The notes beneath the pieces were generated by a model. The model searched no databases. It had not been told where the DNA came from and saw nothing but the letters and a program-made list of their open reading frames with translations. Positions 34,441 to 43,363 of a stretch of DNA of 64,000 nucleotides are shown piece by piece (position 1 is the stretch's first letter; each line of letters begins with the position of its first letter). This DNA comes from UBA2336 sp964404445 (lineage in GTDB: Bacteria; Bacteroidota; Bacteroidia; Cytophagales; Cyclobacteriaceae): contig CAYOJW010000001.1 in the NCBI GenBank assembly GCA_964404445.1, positions 872,306 through 936,305 on the forward strand, read 5' to 3'. The position numbers were made by a program, and so were the translations under genes.

Positions 34441-35953
34441 CTACCAACTGATCTAATAGAAAATCGTAATATCGACCAGCTGAAGGGTTCTTGAATAATT
34501 CAAGAACCTTTTCTGTTTTATTGTGTTGCAAACAATCAATTATGTGAGCATGAAGTTTTGCTGGGAGGCGTGGAATTACGTCCATTCCTAGCATAGCTTG
34601 GTTTACACCCGTTGCATCAAGTGAAATGTCTAATATCCTTTCTGCTTTTACATAGCACGATACCATCCAAACGTACTTTGGACTATTTTTCTTTAGCAAA
34701 GAAATTTTTTGTGGGTAAATGGCAGGATCTAAGGTTTTTAAGAATGTCTTATACTCCTTGTTCAGGACCAATCTAATATCCCAAACCAAGTCAGACTGCA
34801 AAATCTGGTTAATAAAATTCGAAAGAATAAAATCGTACGCTCGAACCAATACTTCAATCTCTTCGTATGTAATTCTTATTTTAGGATAAACCGATACAAT
34901 AACGCTTTCTACTGTTACCGGTTTGCCATCCGGATCGTCCTGATTCCAAGGTGTAGCAAGCTTATTATCATCCGCGGCAGTAAAGGATATTTTGGCAAAC
35001 GGACCCCATTGGTCATCGTGGGCATAGAACTTTGTGATGTTATCTGACATGAAGTTCATCGTGTCACTAACATCAACTTCACCTGATTGTTTTTTATAAA
35101 ATCCACATGCTGTTATCGCGTGAAGGCCGTGCGTTTCACTGTCTTCGATGTTTACAACAATAATAATTGGAATGCCTATGCCGGCATAAGCATTCAGGAT
35201 TTTTCGCAAATTCTCACCGCTCACGATACCATCGGGCTCACTTTTGACTTCAGAAACCAGTCCGGCTTTGGAAATGGATTCACAGATTTGGGCTATTTCC
35301 AAACCACGGTTGGGAAATAGTCGACTGCCATCCGAAGAATCTCCTGCATCTAATGTGATTTCACTGGGAGATTTAAGAACAATGGTATGATTACAATTCT
35401 GAACAGCCCCGTGCAACATACTCCAAATTGCTGCAGTTGCGCATGCCGCCACTACCGTATCTTGTTCCTGAAAGGCCAGAGAGCGAACACTAAGTTCGTA
35501 TCCGAAAAGATTAACGCTATAGTATTTAACACCCCAGTATGTCCTTTCAAAACTATCCTGGTATGTTTTAAGAACCGTGAAACCTACAACGGTATGAGGA
35601 ATAGGTTTGACAACAATAAAACCCAGATAGCTATTCTTGTAGTCTGCTTCATAACTCTTACCCAAAATCAATCCATCAAAAACTTCTGGGGTTATATCAA
35701 GACTAAAGAAATGAATTCGCTTACAAAATTTTGAGTATTCACTGAAGCATAATGAATAGTATGAAGTGAAATCACGAAGATAATCCTTACTTATATATTG
35801 GTCTTCGATGACGATTGTTTTTGCACCAATTTCAGTAAGGTACTTTTCAAGATATTCAAAATGATACTTACTCTTGATCTCCTCCAACGTAGTAAACCTG
35901 TTGGAAAGACAAGACGCAAGATTATCGCCAGTGAAAGGGAGTACTGTTTGCAA
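34421..35953 (-). CDS. papain/C39-like cysteine protease, putative
   Basis: The 510-residue protein has a papain-like set: Q164 then C171 in QEQDTVVAACATAAIWSM, H278 in HGLHAITACGF and D313/D314 in YAHDDQWGP. The N-terminal 150 residues and the C-terminal 170 residues are unassigned, without a signal peptide or membrane helix, so it should act in the cytoplasm. The start is TTG at 35953; no ATG lies before residue 179. It follows a 60-residue gene and may form a two-gene unit. Its place beside the Ubl genes suggests defence (inference). Confidence 0.65.
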   Translation of the reverse strand: MQTVLPFTGDNLASCLSNRFTTLEEIKSKYHFEYLEKYLTEIGAKTIVIEDQYISKDYLRDFTSYYSLCFSEYSKFCKRIHFFSLDITPEVFDGLILGKSYEADYKNSYLGFIVVKPIPHTVVGFTVLKTYQDSFERTYWGVKYYSVNLFGYELSVRSLAFQEQDTVVAACATAAIWSMLHGAVQNCNHTIVLKSPSEITLDAGDSSDGSRLFPNRGLEIAQICESISKAGLVSEVKSEPDGIVSGENLRKILNAYAGIGIPIIIVVNIEDSETHGLHAITACGFYKKQSGEVDVSDTMNFMSDNITKFYAHDDQWGPFAKISFTAADDNKLATPWNQDDPDGKPVTVESVIVSVYPKIRITYEEIEVLVRAYDFILSNFINQILQSDLVWDIRLVLNKEYKTFLKTLDPAIYPQKISLLKKNSPKYVWMVSCYVKAERILDISLDATGVNQAMLGMDVIPRLPAKLHAHIIDCLQHNKTEKVLELFKNPSAGRYYDFLLDQLVATSPSA

Positions 35954-35986
35954 AGTGTACGGGGAATAACTTTGAAAGATTACTTC

Positions 35987-36169
35987 TTAGAATAACTGAA
36001 TGACAAGTTTCAGTTTATCCTGATCGACCTTTTTGAAGTTGAGGATTTCTTCTTGTTTTTTCTTCGTCTCAACAACGAAAGTTTTAACTCTGTCGCTGTT
36101 GAAATCAATAATCTCTCTCTTCAATTCCACGCCTGTCTTTAAAATTTGATTTTCATCAATTTTTGCCAT
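35987..36169 (-). CDS. small charged helical protein upstream of the protease
   Basis: The 60-residue protein is lysine/glutamate rich and likely helical (TFVVETKKKQEEILNFKKV). It lies 33 bp upstream of the protease on the same strand, a position that suits an inhibitor, adaptor or substrate. No family is recognised. Confidence 0.55.
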   Translation of the reverse strand: MAKIDENQILKTGVELKREIIDFNSDRVKTFVVETKKKQEEILNFKKVDQDKLKLVIQLF

Positions 36170-36507
36170 AGGAATTCAGGGTTAATTAGCTCACGTACCG
36201 TGACTTAAATACGGGCGCGAAACTAACAGGTTTAATTAAAATTATAAAATATTTACCGAACATCTCAAATAATTTCGATGAGTGATGAGTAGTCGGCAAA
36301 AAAGGTTAAAATTCATGCCAATTTGAGGGGTCGGTTTCAGTACCAGATATGCGGATTCTGTCTTTGAGCAGGGAGTTCTGACCACGACACTCAGGCTTAT
36401 CCCCACTTTAAGGTAGCTGCTCGTTCATCACAATTTGTTCAGTCCTACAGGAACTATTACGACCAGTTAACGTTTTAATTATTAGGTCATATCCTTATAT
36501 TTGAGTC
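36170..36507. other. intergenic stretch with promoter-like box
   Basis: No credible gene. A TATATTTG box at 36496-36503 matches the Bacteroidota -7 consensus TAnnTTTG and sits 4 bp before the next ATG, suggesting a near-leaderless transcript. A short frame near 36380-36480 (ending YRNYYDQLTF) may be a decayed coding remnant; I cannot name it. Confidence 0.4.
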
Positions 36508-36747
36508 ATGCCTATTAAAAGAGATGTAAGAAAAACCGCTACTAAAAAGAAAGCAAATTATGTAACCAAACGCGTTATGAAATCTGCTATTGGAAAAGCT
36601 ATTCGGATAGCTTCCGTTTCAACAAAGGATTCCATGGGCTATGTGATAAAAGCAGAAAATGGCTGGGTGATTCGTGAAGAGCTTGATGGAACAAAAACCA
36701 AGTTAAGCAGGATCGATAAATCTAATCAGCCGATTGCCCTCGACTAA
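36508..36747 (+). CDS. putative antitoxin of the zeta-type pair
   Basis: The 79-residue protein is basic at its N-terminus (KRDVRKTATKKKANYVTKR) and has a short beta-rich end (GWVIREELDGTKTKLSRI). It immediately precedes a zeta-type kinase toxin gene, overlapping its possible TTG start. The antitoxin role rests on this position; the sequence is not like classical epsilon. Confidence 0.65.
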   Translation: MPIKRDVRKTATKKKANYVTKRVMKSAIGKAIRIASVSTKDSMGYVIKAENGWVIREELDGTKTKLSRIDKSNQPIALD

Positions 36748-36766
36748 TCCAAATTCATTTTTAAGA

Positions 36767-37564
36767 ATGCGTGTTTTTGCCGGGCCAAATGGTTCAGGTA
36801 AAAGTACTATCATTAATGCTGTACGAAAAGCAAAAGTTAAAGGCCAGCTCGTTGACTTTGGTATATACATTAATGCAGATGATATAGCGAAACATCTGCG
36901 TGAAAATGCATTCGATTTTAGCGCATACTCTGTTTCTGTAACCGCGGATGAATTCAAAGCAGAAGCCATTCGTTCGGGCTTAATTAATGAAGGGTTTACA
37001 GAAGCTCAGTTCTCCTCCTGCTATACAATTAATGGTAATAAGGTAAACTTGATAGCCAACACTGCAATATCAAAACCTGATGAGCGTATCGCGCAAATAT
37101 TAGCGCATTTCCTTCGCAAAAAACTGCTGCAAGAAAATAAGAAGTTATCATTTGAAACAGTTTTTTCGCACACAAGCAAGCTTGACATTATGCGAGAAGC
37201 TAAAGAGGCTGGCTACAAAGTGTATCTATACTTTGTTTCAACAGAATCTCCGGAAATCAATAAGTTCCGGGTTGAAGCAAGAAGAAATAAAGGTGGACAT
37301 GATGTTGATCCTAACAAAATAGAGCAGCGATATTATCGCTCATTGGATTTGCTATTTGAAGCTGCCCAGTTGTGCTATCAGGTATATTTTATAGACAACT
37401 CAAAGGATGGACAAGATGCAAGTTGGTTTGCCCATTTTAAATTGATTGCAGAGAAAAAGAAGTGGGATAAATTGAAACCTGCCGAAGTGCCTGAATGGTT
37501 TAAGAAATACTATTCCGCTAAAGTGCCAAAGAAGAAAACACTCAGAAAGAAAAAGTCTAATTGA
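36767..37564 (+). CDS. zeta toxin family kinase
   Basis: The 265-residue protein has P-loop AGPNGSGKST at the N-terminus, INADDIAKHLRE and SFETVFSHTSKL, the pattern of zeta toxins, which phosphorylate UDP-sugar precursors of peptidoglycan. The C-terminal tail is lysine-rich (KKKTLRKKK). The ATG at 36767 is chosen; a TTG at 36734 inside the antitoxin gene would add 11 residues. The pair would stabilise the surrounding element. Confidence 0.85.
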   Translation: MRVFAGPNGSGKSTIINAVRKAKVKGQLVDFGIYINADDIAKHLRENAFDFSAYSVSVTADEFKAEAIRSGLINEGFTEAQFSSCYTINGNKVNLIANTAISKPDERIAQILAHFLRKKLLQENKKLSFETVFSHTSKLDIMREAKEAGYKVYLYFVSTESPEINKFRVEARRNKGGHDVDPNKIEQRYYRSLDLLFEAAQLCYQVYFIDNSKDGQDASWFAHFKLIAEKKKWDKLKPAEVPEWFKKYYSAKVPKKKTLRKKKSN

Positions 37565-37706
37565 TTTGATGTTTCGTGTGAGGTGCGAGATTACTTTCGA
37601 AAGTTATAATGAGGATTTCAACCTCATGAACCTCATACTGATAACTGGATCTTAAAAGAGGTTACTTATTTTCTAAATAGTCTATAAAGTTTAAAACTCT
37701 ACGACT

Positions 37707-38300
37707 ATGAACCGAATAGCTCTACGAACAGAACGATTTCCACAATCTCTCTTATACATTTGGGAGGGTTTATTAGAATTGCTTAAACAGTTTCCGGGAG
37801 AATTGATTGCTGCTATTACTGGATACGGTTTTGATTGGCTTCGAAAGAAAATGATTCAACTATTTAATAAGAAGCCAGTGCTTCTCCCAGAACTGGATAA
37901 TCCTGATAGACCCTTAATTGACGAACACCTTAGAATGATTGAACAACTTTATCTCCACCCATTTTTTACGATTGACAAAGAAAGTAGGATTCTTATCGAC
38001 TGTTTTTACGATGTTTCTGTGGATGTGACCCGCAAGTGGTCAGTAAACGCAAAACTTCAACCATACTTTATTAGTAATTTTTTTAATGGCTTATCAAGTA
38101 GAGAGCAACTCGTTAAACGTTTTATACATGAGAAGCGAATGCCAACCCGTAATGATAGCAGATACATGATGGGATTCAGAAGTCTTTGGTTTGTATTAAG
38201 GGAGAATAGAGACAAGCTTAGTGCTGACTATACTGCTCAAATAATTTCCAAGCTTGAACCTTTTTTCTCAAATTTTATGTATAAACAATATTTGCAATAA
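37707..38300 (+). CDS. hypothetical protein
   Basis: The 197-residue protein is basic and likely helical, with an amphipathic or weakly hydrophobic stretch early on (ELIAAITGYGFDWLRKKM) and RFPQSLLYIWEGLLELLKQF before it. No known domain is recognised. It converges on the DnaC-like gene with a 3-bp gap. An accessory function in the toxin-antitoxin/defence stretch is possible but unproven. Confidence 0.6.
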   Translation: MNRIALRTERFPQSLLYIWEGLLELLKQFPGELIAAITGYGFDWLRKKMIQLFNKKPVLLPELDNPDRPLIDEHLRMIEQLYLHPFFTIDKESRILIDCFYDVSVDVTRKWSVNAKLQPYFISNFFNGLSSREQLVKRFIHEKRMPTRNDSRYMMGFRSLWFVLRENRDKLSADYTAQIISKLEPFFSNFMYKQYLQ

Positions 38301-38303
38301 TGT

Positions 38304-38984
38304 TTATAACCTCTTGTCAATGCATTTTGTGGGGAATGCATAAAGATTAATTATTTCACGTAGTCTTGAACGCACTCTTGAGCCATATACATCTTCCAAT
38401 TCGGACGCTGGCAAATTAGTGGTAAAATGAGTTTGCATACCGGAAGAAATGTATAGGTCGTATCGGGTAAGTACAATTTCAGCCATGACATTACATTCGT
38501 TACCGTAGTACTTAAGAGATTGTTCTGCTCCGAGATCATCGAAGCAATACGTCTTTGGCTCGCTACTGTTGCGAAAAGAGAGTTTGCTGTACCGGTTGAT
38601 TACTTCGTATCCTTCTTGTATAAATTCAAACGAAATGTCTCTACATGTTTTTATGGCATATTGTTTTTCGAATGGAGGAATTAGACGCATTAAGTTCATT
38701 AATGTTGTTTTGCCGCAGCCGACCGGGCCGGTGAGTAAAATGCCTTTGTGTAGATCGATGTTTAACCTTTTCGCTTCTTCTTGGTGCGCGAGGAAATAGA
38801 TGATAAGCTTGTAGAGGATTTCGTAATCTTCCTGGTAGATTTTGAATTTCTCACCATAAGTTTCCTTGCCACGTTTTCCAAAGTAGCTAATGCACCAAGC
38901 AAGGTCAATAGCCTTTCCTTTGTTAATGTGTTCGACTTCTTTTTCATCGAGGCCTTCATAGCGGTTCGCTGTAGTCTTTTCCAT
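38304..38984 (-). CDS. DnaC/IstB-like AAA+ ATPase
   Basis: The 226-residue ATPase has Walker A GILLTGPVGCGKTTLMN, Walker B TYCFDDLGAEQ and the sensor TNLPASELEDVYGSRVRSRL, typical of DnaC-type helicase loaders. The ATG at 38984 is chosen; GTG at 39020 is also open. The start overlaps the upstream gene by 29 bp. With that gene it forms a replication module of the integrated element. Confidence 0.82.
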   Translation of the reverse strand: MEKTTANRYEGLDEKEVEHINKGKAIDLAWCISYFGKRGKETYGEKFKIYQEDYEILYKLIIYFLAHQEEAKRLNIDLHKGILLTGPVGCGKTTLMNLMRLIPPFEKQYAIKTCRDISFEFIQEGYEVINRYSKLSFRNSSEPKTYCFDDLGAEQSLKYYGNECNVMAEIVLTRYDLYISSGMQTHFTTNLPASELEDVYGSRVRSRLREIINLYAFPTKCIDKRL

Positions 38985-39594
38985 TTCCTTGTTCAAAGTT
39001 TTTGGTGCTTCGCTCAGCACTGAAAGAATTAATGTTCAGAATCCATTTGATCGCGGCTGCTTGCCAGTCGCGCATGGGTGAGCGGCCGAGGCGCCAGCCA
39101 TTGGCCGTGTAGTGCGCGTGAAATTTTTCGGCCTCAGCGCTACTTGTATTTTTTGATTGAAAAAATTCACGTACTGATTCTTGCGCGGGCGGAATGTCTT
39201 TCTCCCTGTTTTCAATGTTTGTAACGTTTGTATTGTTTATAGAAGGTCTCACCGGTTGTTGATCTGTTGTATTGTCTGTGTTATCGACAGTTGTATCTAT
39301 ACTTGTATCGAATCTGTACAAGTGAATTTTGCTGCCGCGTTGCGGATTGTGGGACGGGAGGTAACGGATGTAGTTCCATTCGTGAAGCTCTTTCAAGCAT
39401 TTTAAGTATGTGTTGACCGAACCAATCTTTGAGAACCGCATCATTTCTTCGCGATTGATGGAAACCGGATTACGGAAGTGATTCAGATTCCAATACTGAA
39501 AGAGGATGATGTAAAGGCTTACGTGGTGAGGTGTAAGCCTTTGGTCATCCGCAAGCAAATCGATAAAGCCCCGGAAGTGCTTAATGAAATTCAC
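38956..39594 (-). CDS. DnaD-like replication initiation protein
   Basis: The 212-residue protein has an N-terminal winged-helix part (LTPHHVSLYIILFQYWNLNHF, then REEMMRFSKIGSVNTYLKCL), a Thr/Asn-rich linker (about 98-125), and a C-terminal part with AEKFHAHYTANGWRLGR and RDWQAAAIKWI, as in phage or plasmid replication proteins. The GTG start overlaps the preceding stop (GTGA). It probably recruits the DnaC-like ATPase encoded next. Confidence 0.75.
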   Translation of the reverse strand: MNFIKHFRGFIDLLADDQRLTPHHVSLYIILFQYWNLNHFRNPVSINREEMMRFSKIGSVNTYLKCLKELHEWNYIRYLPSHNPQRGSKIHLYRFDTSIDTTVDNTDNTTDQQPVRPSINNTNVTNIENREKDIPPAQESVREFFQSKNTSSAEAEKFHAHYTANGWRLGRSPMRDWQAAAIKWILNINSFSAERSTKNFEQGNGKDYSEPL

Positions 39595-39917
39595 TTCACT
39601 ACTTCAGCAAGCTTAGCTCTCTTTTCCAATGAGAACGGATGGCGTTCATCCACGCGCTTGTGTTCTTCAAGCATCTTTTTGATGTCTTCGTAATCGTAGT
39701 AGATAACACCTCCTATTTTGGTGTAGGGAAGTGAACCGTTGACACGCAGGTTTTGTAACGTGCCCGGTGAAATGGTGAGAAGCTTACGAACCTCGTGCGA
39801 CTTGAGCCACTTGCGAACGGGGTGGCCGTGCTTTTCATTCAACAGTCGTTTGAAGTCCTCGATTAAAGATGCACGAAATACATCCATGTCTTCGGGTGTC
39901 ATAATGTTTACCGTCAT
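39591..39917 (-). CDS. excisionase-like helix-turn-helix protein
   Basis: The 108-residue protein has a MerR/HTH_17-type domain: WLKSHEVRKLLTISPGTLQN, then GSLPYTKIGGVIYYDYEDI. Such proteins act as excisionases or regulators in Bacteroidota conjugative and mobilisable elements. The ATG at 39917 is chosen over a TTG 11 codons earlier. It is first in a tightly overlapping three-gene operon with the replication genes. Confidence 0.82.
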   Translation of the reverse strand: MTVNIMTPEDMDVFRASLIEDFKRLLNEKHGHPVRKWLKSHEVRKLLTISPGTLQNLRVNGSLPYTKIGGVIYYDYEDIKKMLEEHKRVDERHPFSLEKRAKLAEVVK

Positions 39918-40077
39918 AAAATTCGATTGATTTTGTTTCGTACAAATCAACCGCGGTAATGCATGCGAAAACAGTTGTAAAGGGTTATAACCCTCGCTAA
40001 CTATTTGACGGACAGGTGGAATTTTCTAAAAAAACTTGTGGGTACAGGTTTCGGGAAAATGGGATGAGGCACAAAAT

Positions 40078-40099
40078 GAGACGCAAAATTTTGCGTCTC
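40078..40099. repeat. perfect 22-bp palindrome GAGACGCAAAA/TTTTGCGTCTC
   Basis: A perfect palindrome without a loop, next to the XRE stop codon. Related copies lie at 42914-42951 (interrupted) and 55497-55518 (inside fecR). The motif is a recognisable dispersed repeat in Bacteroidota as I recall. Confidence 0.7.
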
Positions 40100-40347
40100 T
40101 ACGGTTTGTCGAAACCTTCGCTGAAGAATTCTTCCAAGGTCATTCCGAATGCTTTGGCGACTTTGACTAAACTCGAATAGCGAAGGTCTTCTCCGCGTTC
40201 ATAACGCCCGAACTGAGCGCGTGGCAGGTCGTGGTCAAAGGCAAAATTCTCGTAATTGGTATAGCCTTTTTCGATACGAAGCTGTTTGATTCTGTTGGCA
40301 AGTTTGAGAACTTCCCGGGATGGTTTCTTCTTTGTAGGCTTCTCCAT
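40099..40347 (-). CDS. XRE family transcriptional regulator
   Basis: The 82-residue protein is a single lambda-repressor-like HTH: LANRIKQLRIEKGYTNYENF, LPRAQFGRYERGEDLR, LVKVAKAFGMTLEEFF. It is divergent from a 74-residue gene; the 72 bp between hold GTTAC/GTAAC half sites that could be its operator. It probably regulates the element module. Confidence 0.88.
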   Translation of the reverse strand: MEKPTKKKPSREVLKLANRIKQLRIEKGYTNYENFAFDHDLPRAQFGRYERGEDLRYSSLVKVAKAFGMTLEEFFSEGFDKP

Positions 40348-40419
40348 CCCACAAATGAAATCTTAGTATTATTAATTAGTTACCATTAAATAATGCGAAC
40401 GAATTAGTAACTTTACTTC

Positions 40420-40644
40420 ATGGAAAATCAGGCTAAATCACTGACCGAAAAGCCATTAGAGACACTGCCCTTCAGTCAGGAATTCCTGCTGATGGCAAAG
40501 GCCAATAAGTTCGAGACGTTAGATGATCTGCTGAAAACCCCGATGCATCAATTCCCCGATCTTACGCAATGCGGGTATCGACTGACTCGGGAGTTAATCA
40601 ACTTTCTGAATGACCACGGGATGGGGCACTTAATCAGGGATTAG
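40420..40644 (+). CDS. small helix-hairpin-helix-like protein
   Basis: The 74-residue protein resembles the RNA polymerase alpha C-terminal domain or a helix-hairpin-helix unit (FETLDDLLKTPMHQFPDL, then YRLTRELINFLNDHGMGHLI). It may bind DNA. It is divergent from the XRE gene with a TAACTTTA box about 10 bp upstream of its ATG. Confidence 0.6.
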   Translation: MENQAKSLTEKPLETLPFSQEFLLMAKANKFETLDDLLKTPMHQFPDLTQCGYRLTRELINFLNDHGMGHLIRD

Positions 40645-40664
40645 CCCTTCGACTTCGCTCAGGA

Positions 40665-41870
40665 TTATGGTTTGCGTTGCGGCTTGCCGGGTGATTTGCC
40701 TGAACGTAACAGATCGGCCATAGCCTGAAATTTTTCAGCCATCATGATCCGGGCCTTGTATTCAATCGAGTAGTAGTGATTGCGGATGCTTTCGGACGAG
40801 AGTGCCTCCTGACGCCTGCTACTAAACATACTGGCAACTATATCGAACACTTCGAGCATGACGTTGTTTTTCATAATGCCCGTGCCTTTCAAGCCCCAAA
40901 GCAGGCAGGAGATTTCCGGTACCGGCATATCAAGCTCAAGCTTGCGTGAACCATCTGCCAATGTTACGGGCGTGTCAATTTCAAACTTCAATTGCGAGGT
41001 GTGGTGAAAGCTCAGTTCTTCCGCCATCCATGCGGCTATCTGTTGTTTGACAGGCCGGTAGTTCAAATCAAGTGTGTATCCATGACGATCACGAACCTGG
41101 TTGACCTGCTTGGCACAAAACGTAAGCTTCTCCAACCGAAGCTTGCTATCTTCTACCGTGTTCATTTCGGAAATAATAAAGTTCGTGTACCAAGTTGAAA
41201 AAGACAGGTTGTTAAAGTTCAAACTAATCAAGAGGAGGCGCACAGGTTCGGTAAGATGCTCTTCAGCGTGCACTTCCAAGAGAGTCAACAATGCTTCTTT
41301 CAGGTCTTTCAGATATTTTGCTTTACGCCATGTAACCTGGTTGTCCAGTTCCATATCCAGGAACCGCCTGAACTCGTGGAAAATAATCTTTACCAATTCT
41401 TCATCGACATCGGCAACCAATAACTGCGCTTCAAGCCGGTCGATTCCCTGACGAATCTCTTGTGCCGCAATGAGCCGGTAGCTCACCGGCAGCCAAGCCT
41501 CCGCCTCGAAGTAGCCTGTAAAATGGCGTTCCATGAAGCTTAGCAAATCATCAAGTGTTTTGTAGAGATGATGATACAGCGCCACCGGTTCACATAACTT
41601 CGAGGGTACCGTGATATGCTCGGGCTGAACGTGGTTCACTAACTGCGCATTCAGCATGATGAGGCTATGCTGTTGCTGACGGATATATCTGCGAACGAGC
41701 TTCTTTTTTACGACTTCCGTTACGCGAGAAGTGATGCCTATCTTTACTCTCTCTGCTTCATCACGCAGGGCTTTTTTGAAATCTTCAACCAATACTTCGT
41801 CTATCTCGCAATTCATCCTGATAAGATTAGGAATGTCTTTCGAGATGATATGTTCCAACCTGTTTAACAT
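40665..41870 (-). CDS. RteC-like regulator of element excision
   Basis: The 401-residue helical protein matches the RteC family: the N-terminal part is alpha-helical and the C-terminal part has FEIDTPVTLADGSRKLELDM and MPVPEISCLLWGLKGTGIM. RteC controls excision of the CTnDOT family of conjugative transposons. It lies 4 bp after the 139-residue gene, in one operon with it. It supports a conjugative or mobilisable origin of the region, although no transfer (tra/mob) genes are seen. Confidence 0.8.
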   Translation of the reverse strand: MLNRLEHIISKDIPNLIRMNCEIDEVLVEDFKKALRDEAERVKIGITSRVTEVVKKKLVRRYIRQQQHSLIMLNAQLVNHVQPEHITVPSKLCEPVALYHHLYKTLDDLLSFMERHFTGYFEAEAWLPVSYRLIAAQEIRQGIDRLEAQLLVADVDEELVKIIFHEFRRFLDMELDNQVTWRKAKYLKDLKEALLTLLEVHAEEHLTEPVRLLLISLNFNNLSFSTWYTNFIISEMNTVEDSKLRLEKLTFCAKQVNQVRDRHGYTLDLNYRPVKQQIAAWMAEELSFHHTSQLKFEIDTPVTLADGSRKLELDMPVPEISCLLWGLKGTGIMKNNVMLEVFDIVASMFSSRRQEALSSESIRNHYYSIEYKARIMMAEKFQAMADLLRSGKSPGKPQRKP

Positions 41871-41874
41871 TTAT

Positions 41875-42294
41875 TTATTGCGATATCAACCATTCAACGG
41901 CCTCTTCGATGTTGTAAAATGTTTTAACAACGCCTTGCCGGGACAAAGCACGCTGTGCCGACAATTGTGAAAATAAATCTTTGGGGCAAACCCAGGCGAA
42001 GTGCTTTAAACCGGCCTTAATCATTTTCGGGAACCACTCGGTAGCAGTCCATTCAACAGAGTGATACCAGGGGCCAATTACTTCGGTATTGTCATTCAGG
42101 ATTTTGGAACATTTGTGCTTCTTCAGCAGGTCGTGGATAACTTTACCGGAATCTTTTAACGGCTTTTCTTCCTGAAAGCCGATCCACTTACATATGAGAA
42201 TACCGTTCTCTTTATCAAGATGAATTTCTATGTTAGAAGCTTTATGGAGCAATTTAAACGCAATCCCACTTTCGGAATCTGGTGTTTGTTGCAT
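41875..42294 (-). CDS. SpoIIAA-like (STAS-related) protein
   Basis: The 139-residue protein has the SpoIIAA-like pattern: IHLDKENGILICKWIGFQ, then AGLKHFAWVCPKDLFSQLSA and FYNIEEAVEWLI at the end. Such small soluble proteins may bind small ligands or partners; role unknown. It precedes the RteC-like gene by 4 bp. Confidence 0.6.
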   Translation of the reverse strand: MQQTPDSESGIAFKLLHKASNIEIHLDKENGILICKWIGFQEEKPLKDSGKVIHDLLKKHKCSKILNDNTEVIGPWYHSVEWTATEWFPKMIKAGLKHFAWVCPKDLFSQLSAQRALSRQGVVKTFYNIEEAVEWLISQ

Positions 42295-42334
42295 AGTGAT
42301 TAGTAGTTAATCGTTATTTTGTCTTCTAACTAAT

Positions 42335-42360
42335 AAAGCCGCTCCTTTCGGAACGGCCTT
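42335..42360 (-). terminator. terminator after the 110-residue gene
   Basis: AAGGCCGTTCC and GGAGCGGCTTT arms around a GAAA loop on the minus strand, 32 bp past the stop codon. Confidence 0.65.
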
Positions 42361-42392
42361 ATCTATCTAAACCAAACCTAAATCTTACCATT

Positions 42393-42725
42393 TCAGTTTT
42401 CCTGTTCTACGTTTATGTTCTTATCAATTATCCTGTGCAGGGTTACAAAATCTTTTTTCCAACGGGCTGATACCTGGCTGTACGAATCCTCCAGCTTGTT
42501 CATGTAACTCAGTGTCTTCTCCACCGATTCGCTTAGCCTTTCTTCCAGGGTTTCAAGTTCCTGCTGCTTCTGGATATAGTAAAATTTATCGACAGCCTGC
42601 TGCACGCGCACATTGCGCCCAAAGACGTTCATAAGTTTAAGCAATTGACTCACCCGACTACGCAGCATTTTACTGCGGCAATTCATCAGTGCATTAATTA
42701 TTTCTTTTTTTTCTTTTGCTGCCAT
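42393..42725 (-). CDS. small coiled-coil protein
   Basis: The 110-residue protein is helical with a coiled coil (QQAVDKFYYIQKQQELETLE, then ESVEKTLSYMNKLEDSYSQV). No family recognised. The ATG at 42725 is chosen because the frame upstream runs through the tandem repeat array and is low-complexity. It is upstream of the SpoIIAA-like and RteC-like genes, separated by a terminator. Confidence 0.55.
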   Translation of the reverse strand: MAAKEKKEIINALMNCRSKMLRSRVSQLLKLMNVFGRNVRVQQAVDKFYYIQKQQELETLEERLSESVEKTLSYMNKLEDSYSQVSARWKKDFVTLHRIIDKNINVEQEN

Positions 42726-42730
42726 GGCCT

Positions 42731-42876
42731 CACCCCAACCCCTCTCCAAAGGAGAGGGGCTTTGAGTTGCTCTTTTTAAGATTGTTATCACCCTAAATCC
42801 TTCTCCAAAGAAGGACTTTGAGCTGTTCATTTTAAGATTGTTGTCTTCCTAAATCCTTCTCCAAAGGAGAGGGACT
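42731..42876. repeat. tandem repeat of about 58 bp with CTCTCC/GGAGAG palindromes
   Basis: Two and a half copies start at 42731, 42790 and 42847. Each has a palindrome of the type CCTCTCCAAAGGAGAGG (some decayed) plus a spacer with tttaagattgtt. It resembles a dispersed Bacteroidota repeat that amplified. Confidence 0.6.
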
Positions 42877-42913
42877 TGTAAGGGTTATTTTAAATTAAAC
42901 TGTCTTTACAAAT

Positions 42914-42951
42914 GAGACGCAAACCTGACGACAGGCAGGATTTTGCGTCTC
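42914..42951. repeat. interrupted GAGACGCAAA/TTTTGCGTCTC repeat
   Basis: The palindrome of 40078-40099 recurs with a 17-bp insert containing CCTGnnnnnCAGG-type words between its arms. Confidence 0.55.
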
Positions 42952-43363
42952 TACATAAATATTTTAATGGAAGGGTGACTGGTATGTTCAGCCACCCTTG
43001 TTACTAAGACCACCTGCCTTCGTTTTCACTCCGGCAGGTAAACCTTGGAAAGATTACCTGCCGTTCTACTACCAGCAAGCATACTAGTTTCTAAATCTTT
43101 AACCTAAACTAAAACTATGAAGAGGTGCTGCGTCTCAGCGCCTGTCTTTCCTCAGTGATCCAAGTTTTTTAAACAAACACGGGGAGCGGCTTTCAAGTAT
43201 ACTTATCCAGACTACTAAACCTAAGGAGTCTTATTGCGAGAAAATTCTACTCCGCGTCCCGGAGTAATCAGCCGCTCACGTGTTAAAAATGTCTTTATAA
43301 AACTATACTCTTCTCTGGCATCAAAACCTTGCGCCAGCAAGTGGTATTTTGAAATGTCTATCA
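42952..43363. other. non-coding stretch with competing hairpins
   Basis: No credible gene. AAGGGTG/CACCCTT pair at 42971-42999. ACCTGCC (43012), GGCAGGT (43033) and ACCTGCC (43056) can form two mutually exclusive stems, as in an attenuator. Further on, AGCGGCT/AGCCGCT and ACTCC/GGAGT pairs (about 43180-43280) suggest more folding. Function unknown. Confidence 0.4.

Noticed and set aside
36170..36507. IS21-like end or transposase remnant
   Set aside because: A short peptide-like remnant and a gaggggtcgg word suggested it, but I could not find matching ends or a transposase frame.
42726..42830. Longer N-terminus of the 110-residue coiled-coil protein
   Set aside because: The extension is read through the tandem CTCTCC/GGAGAG repeats.
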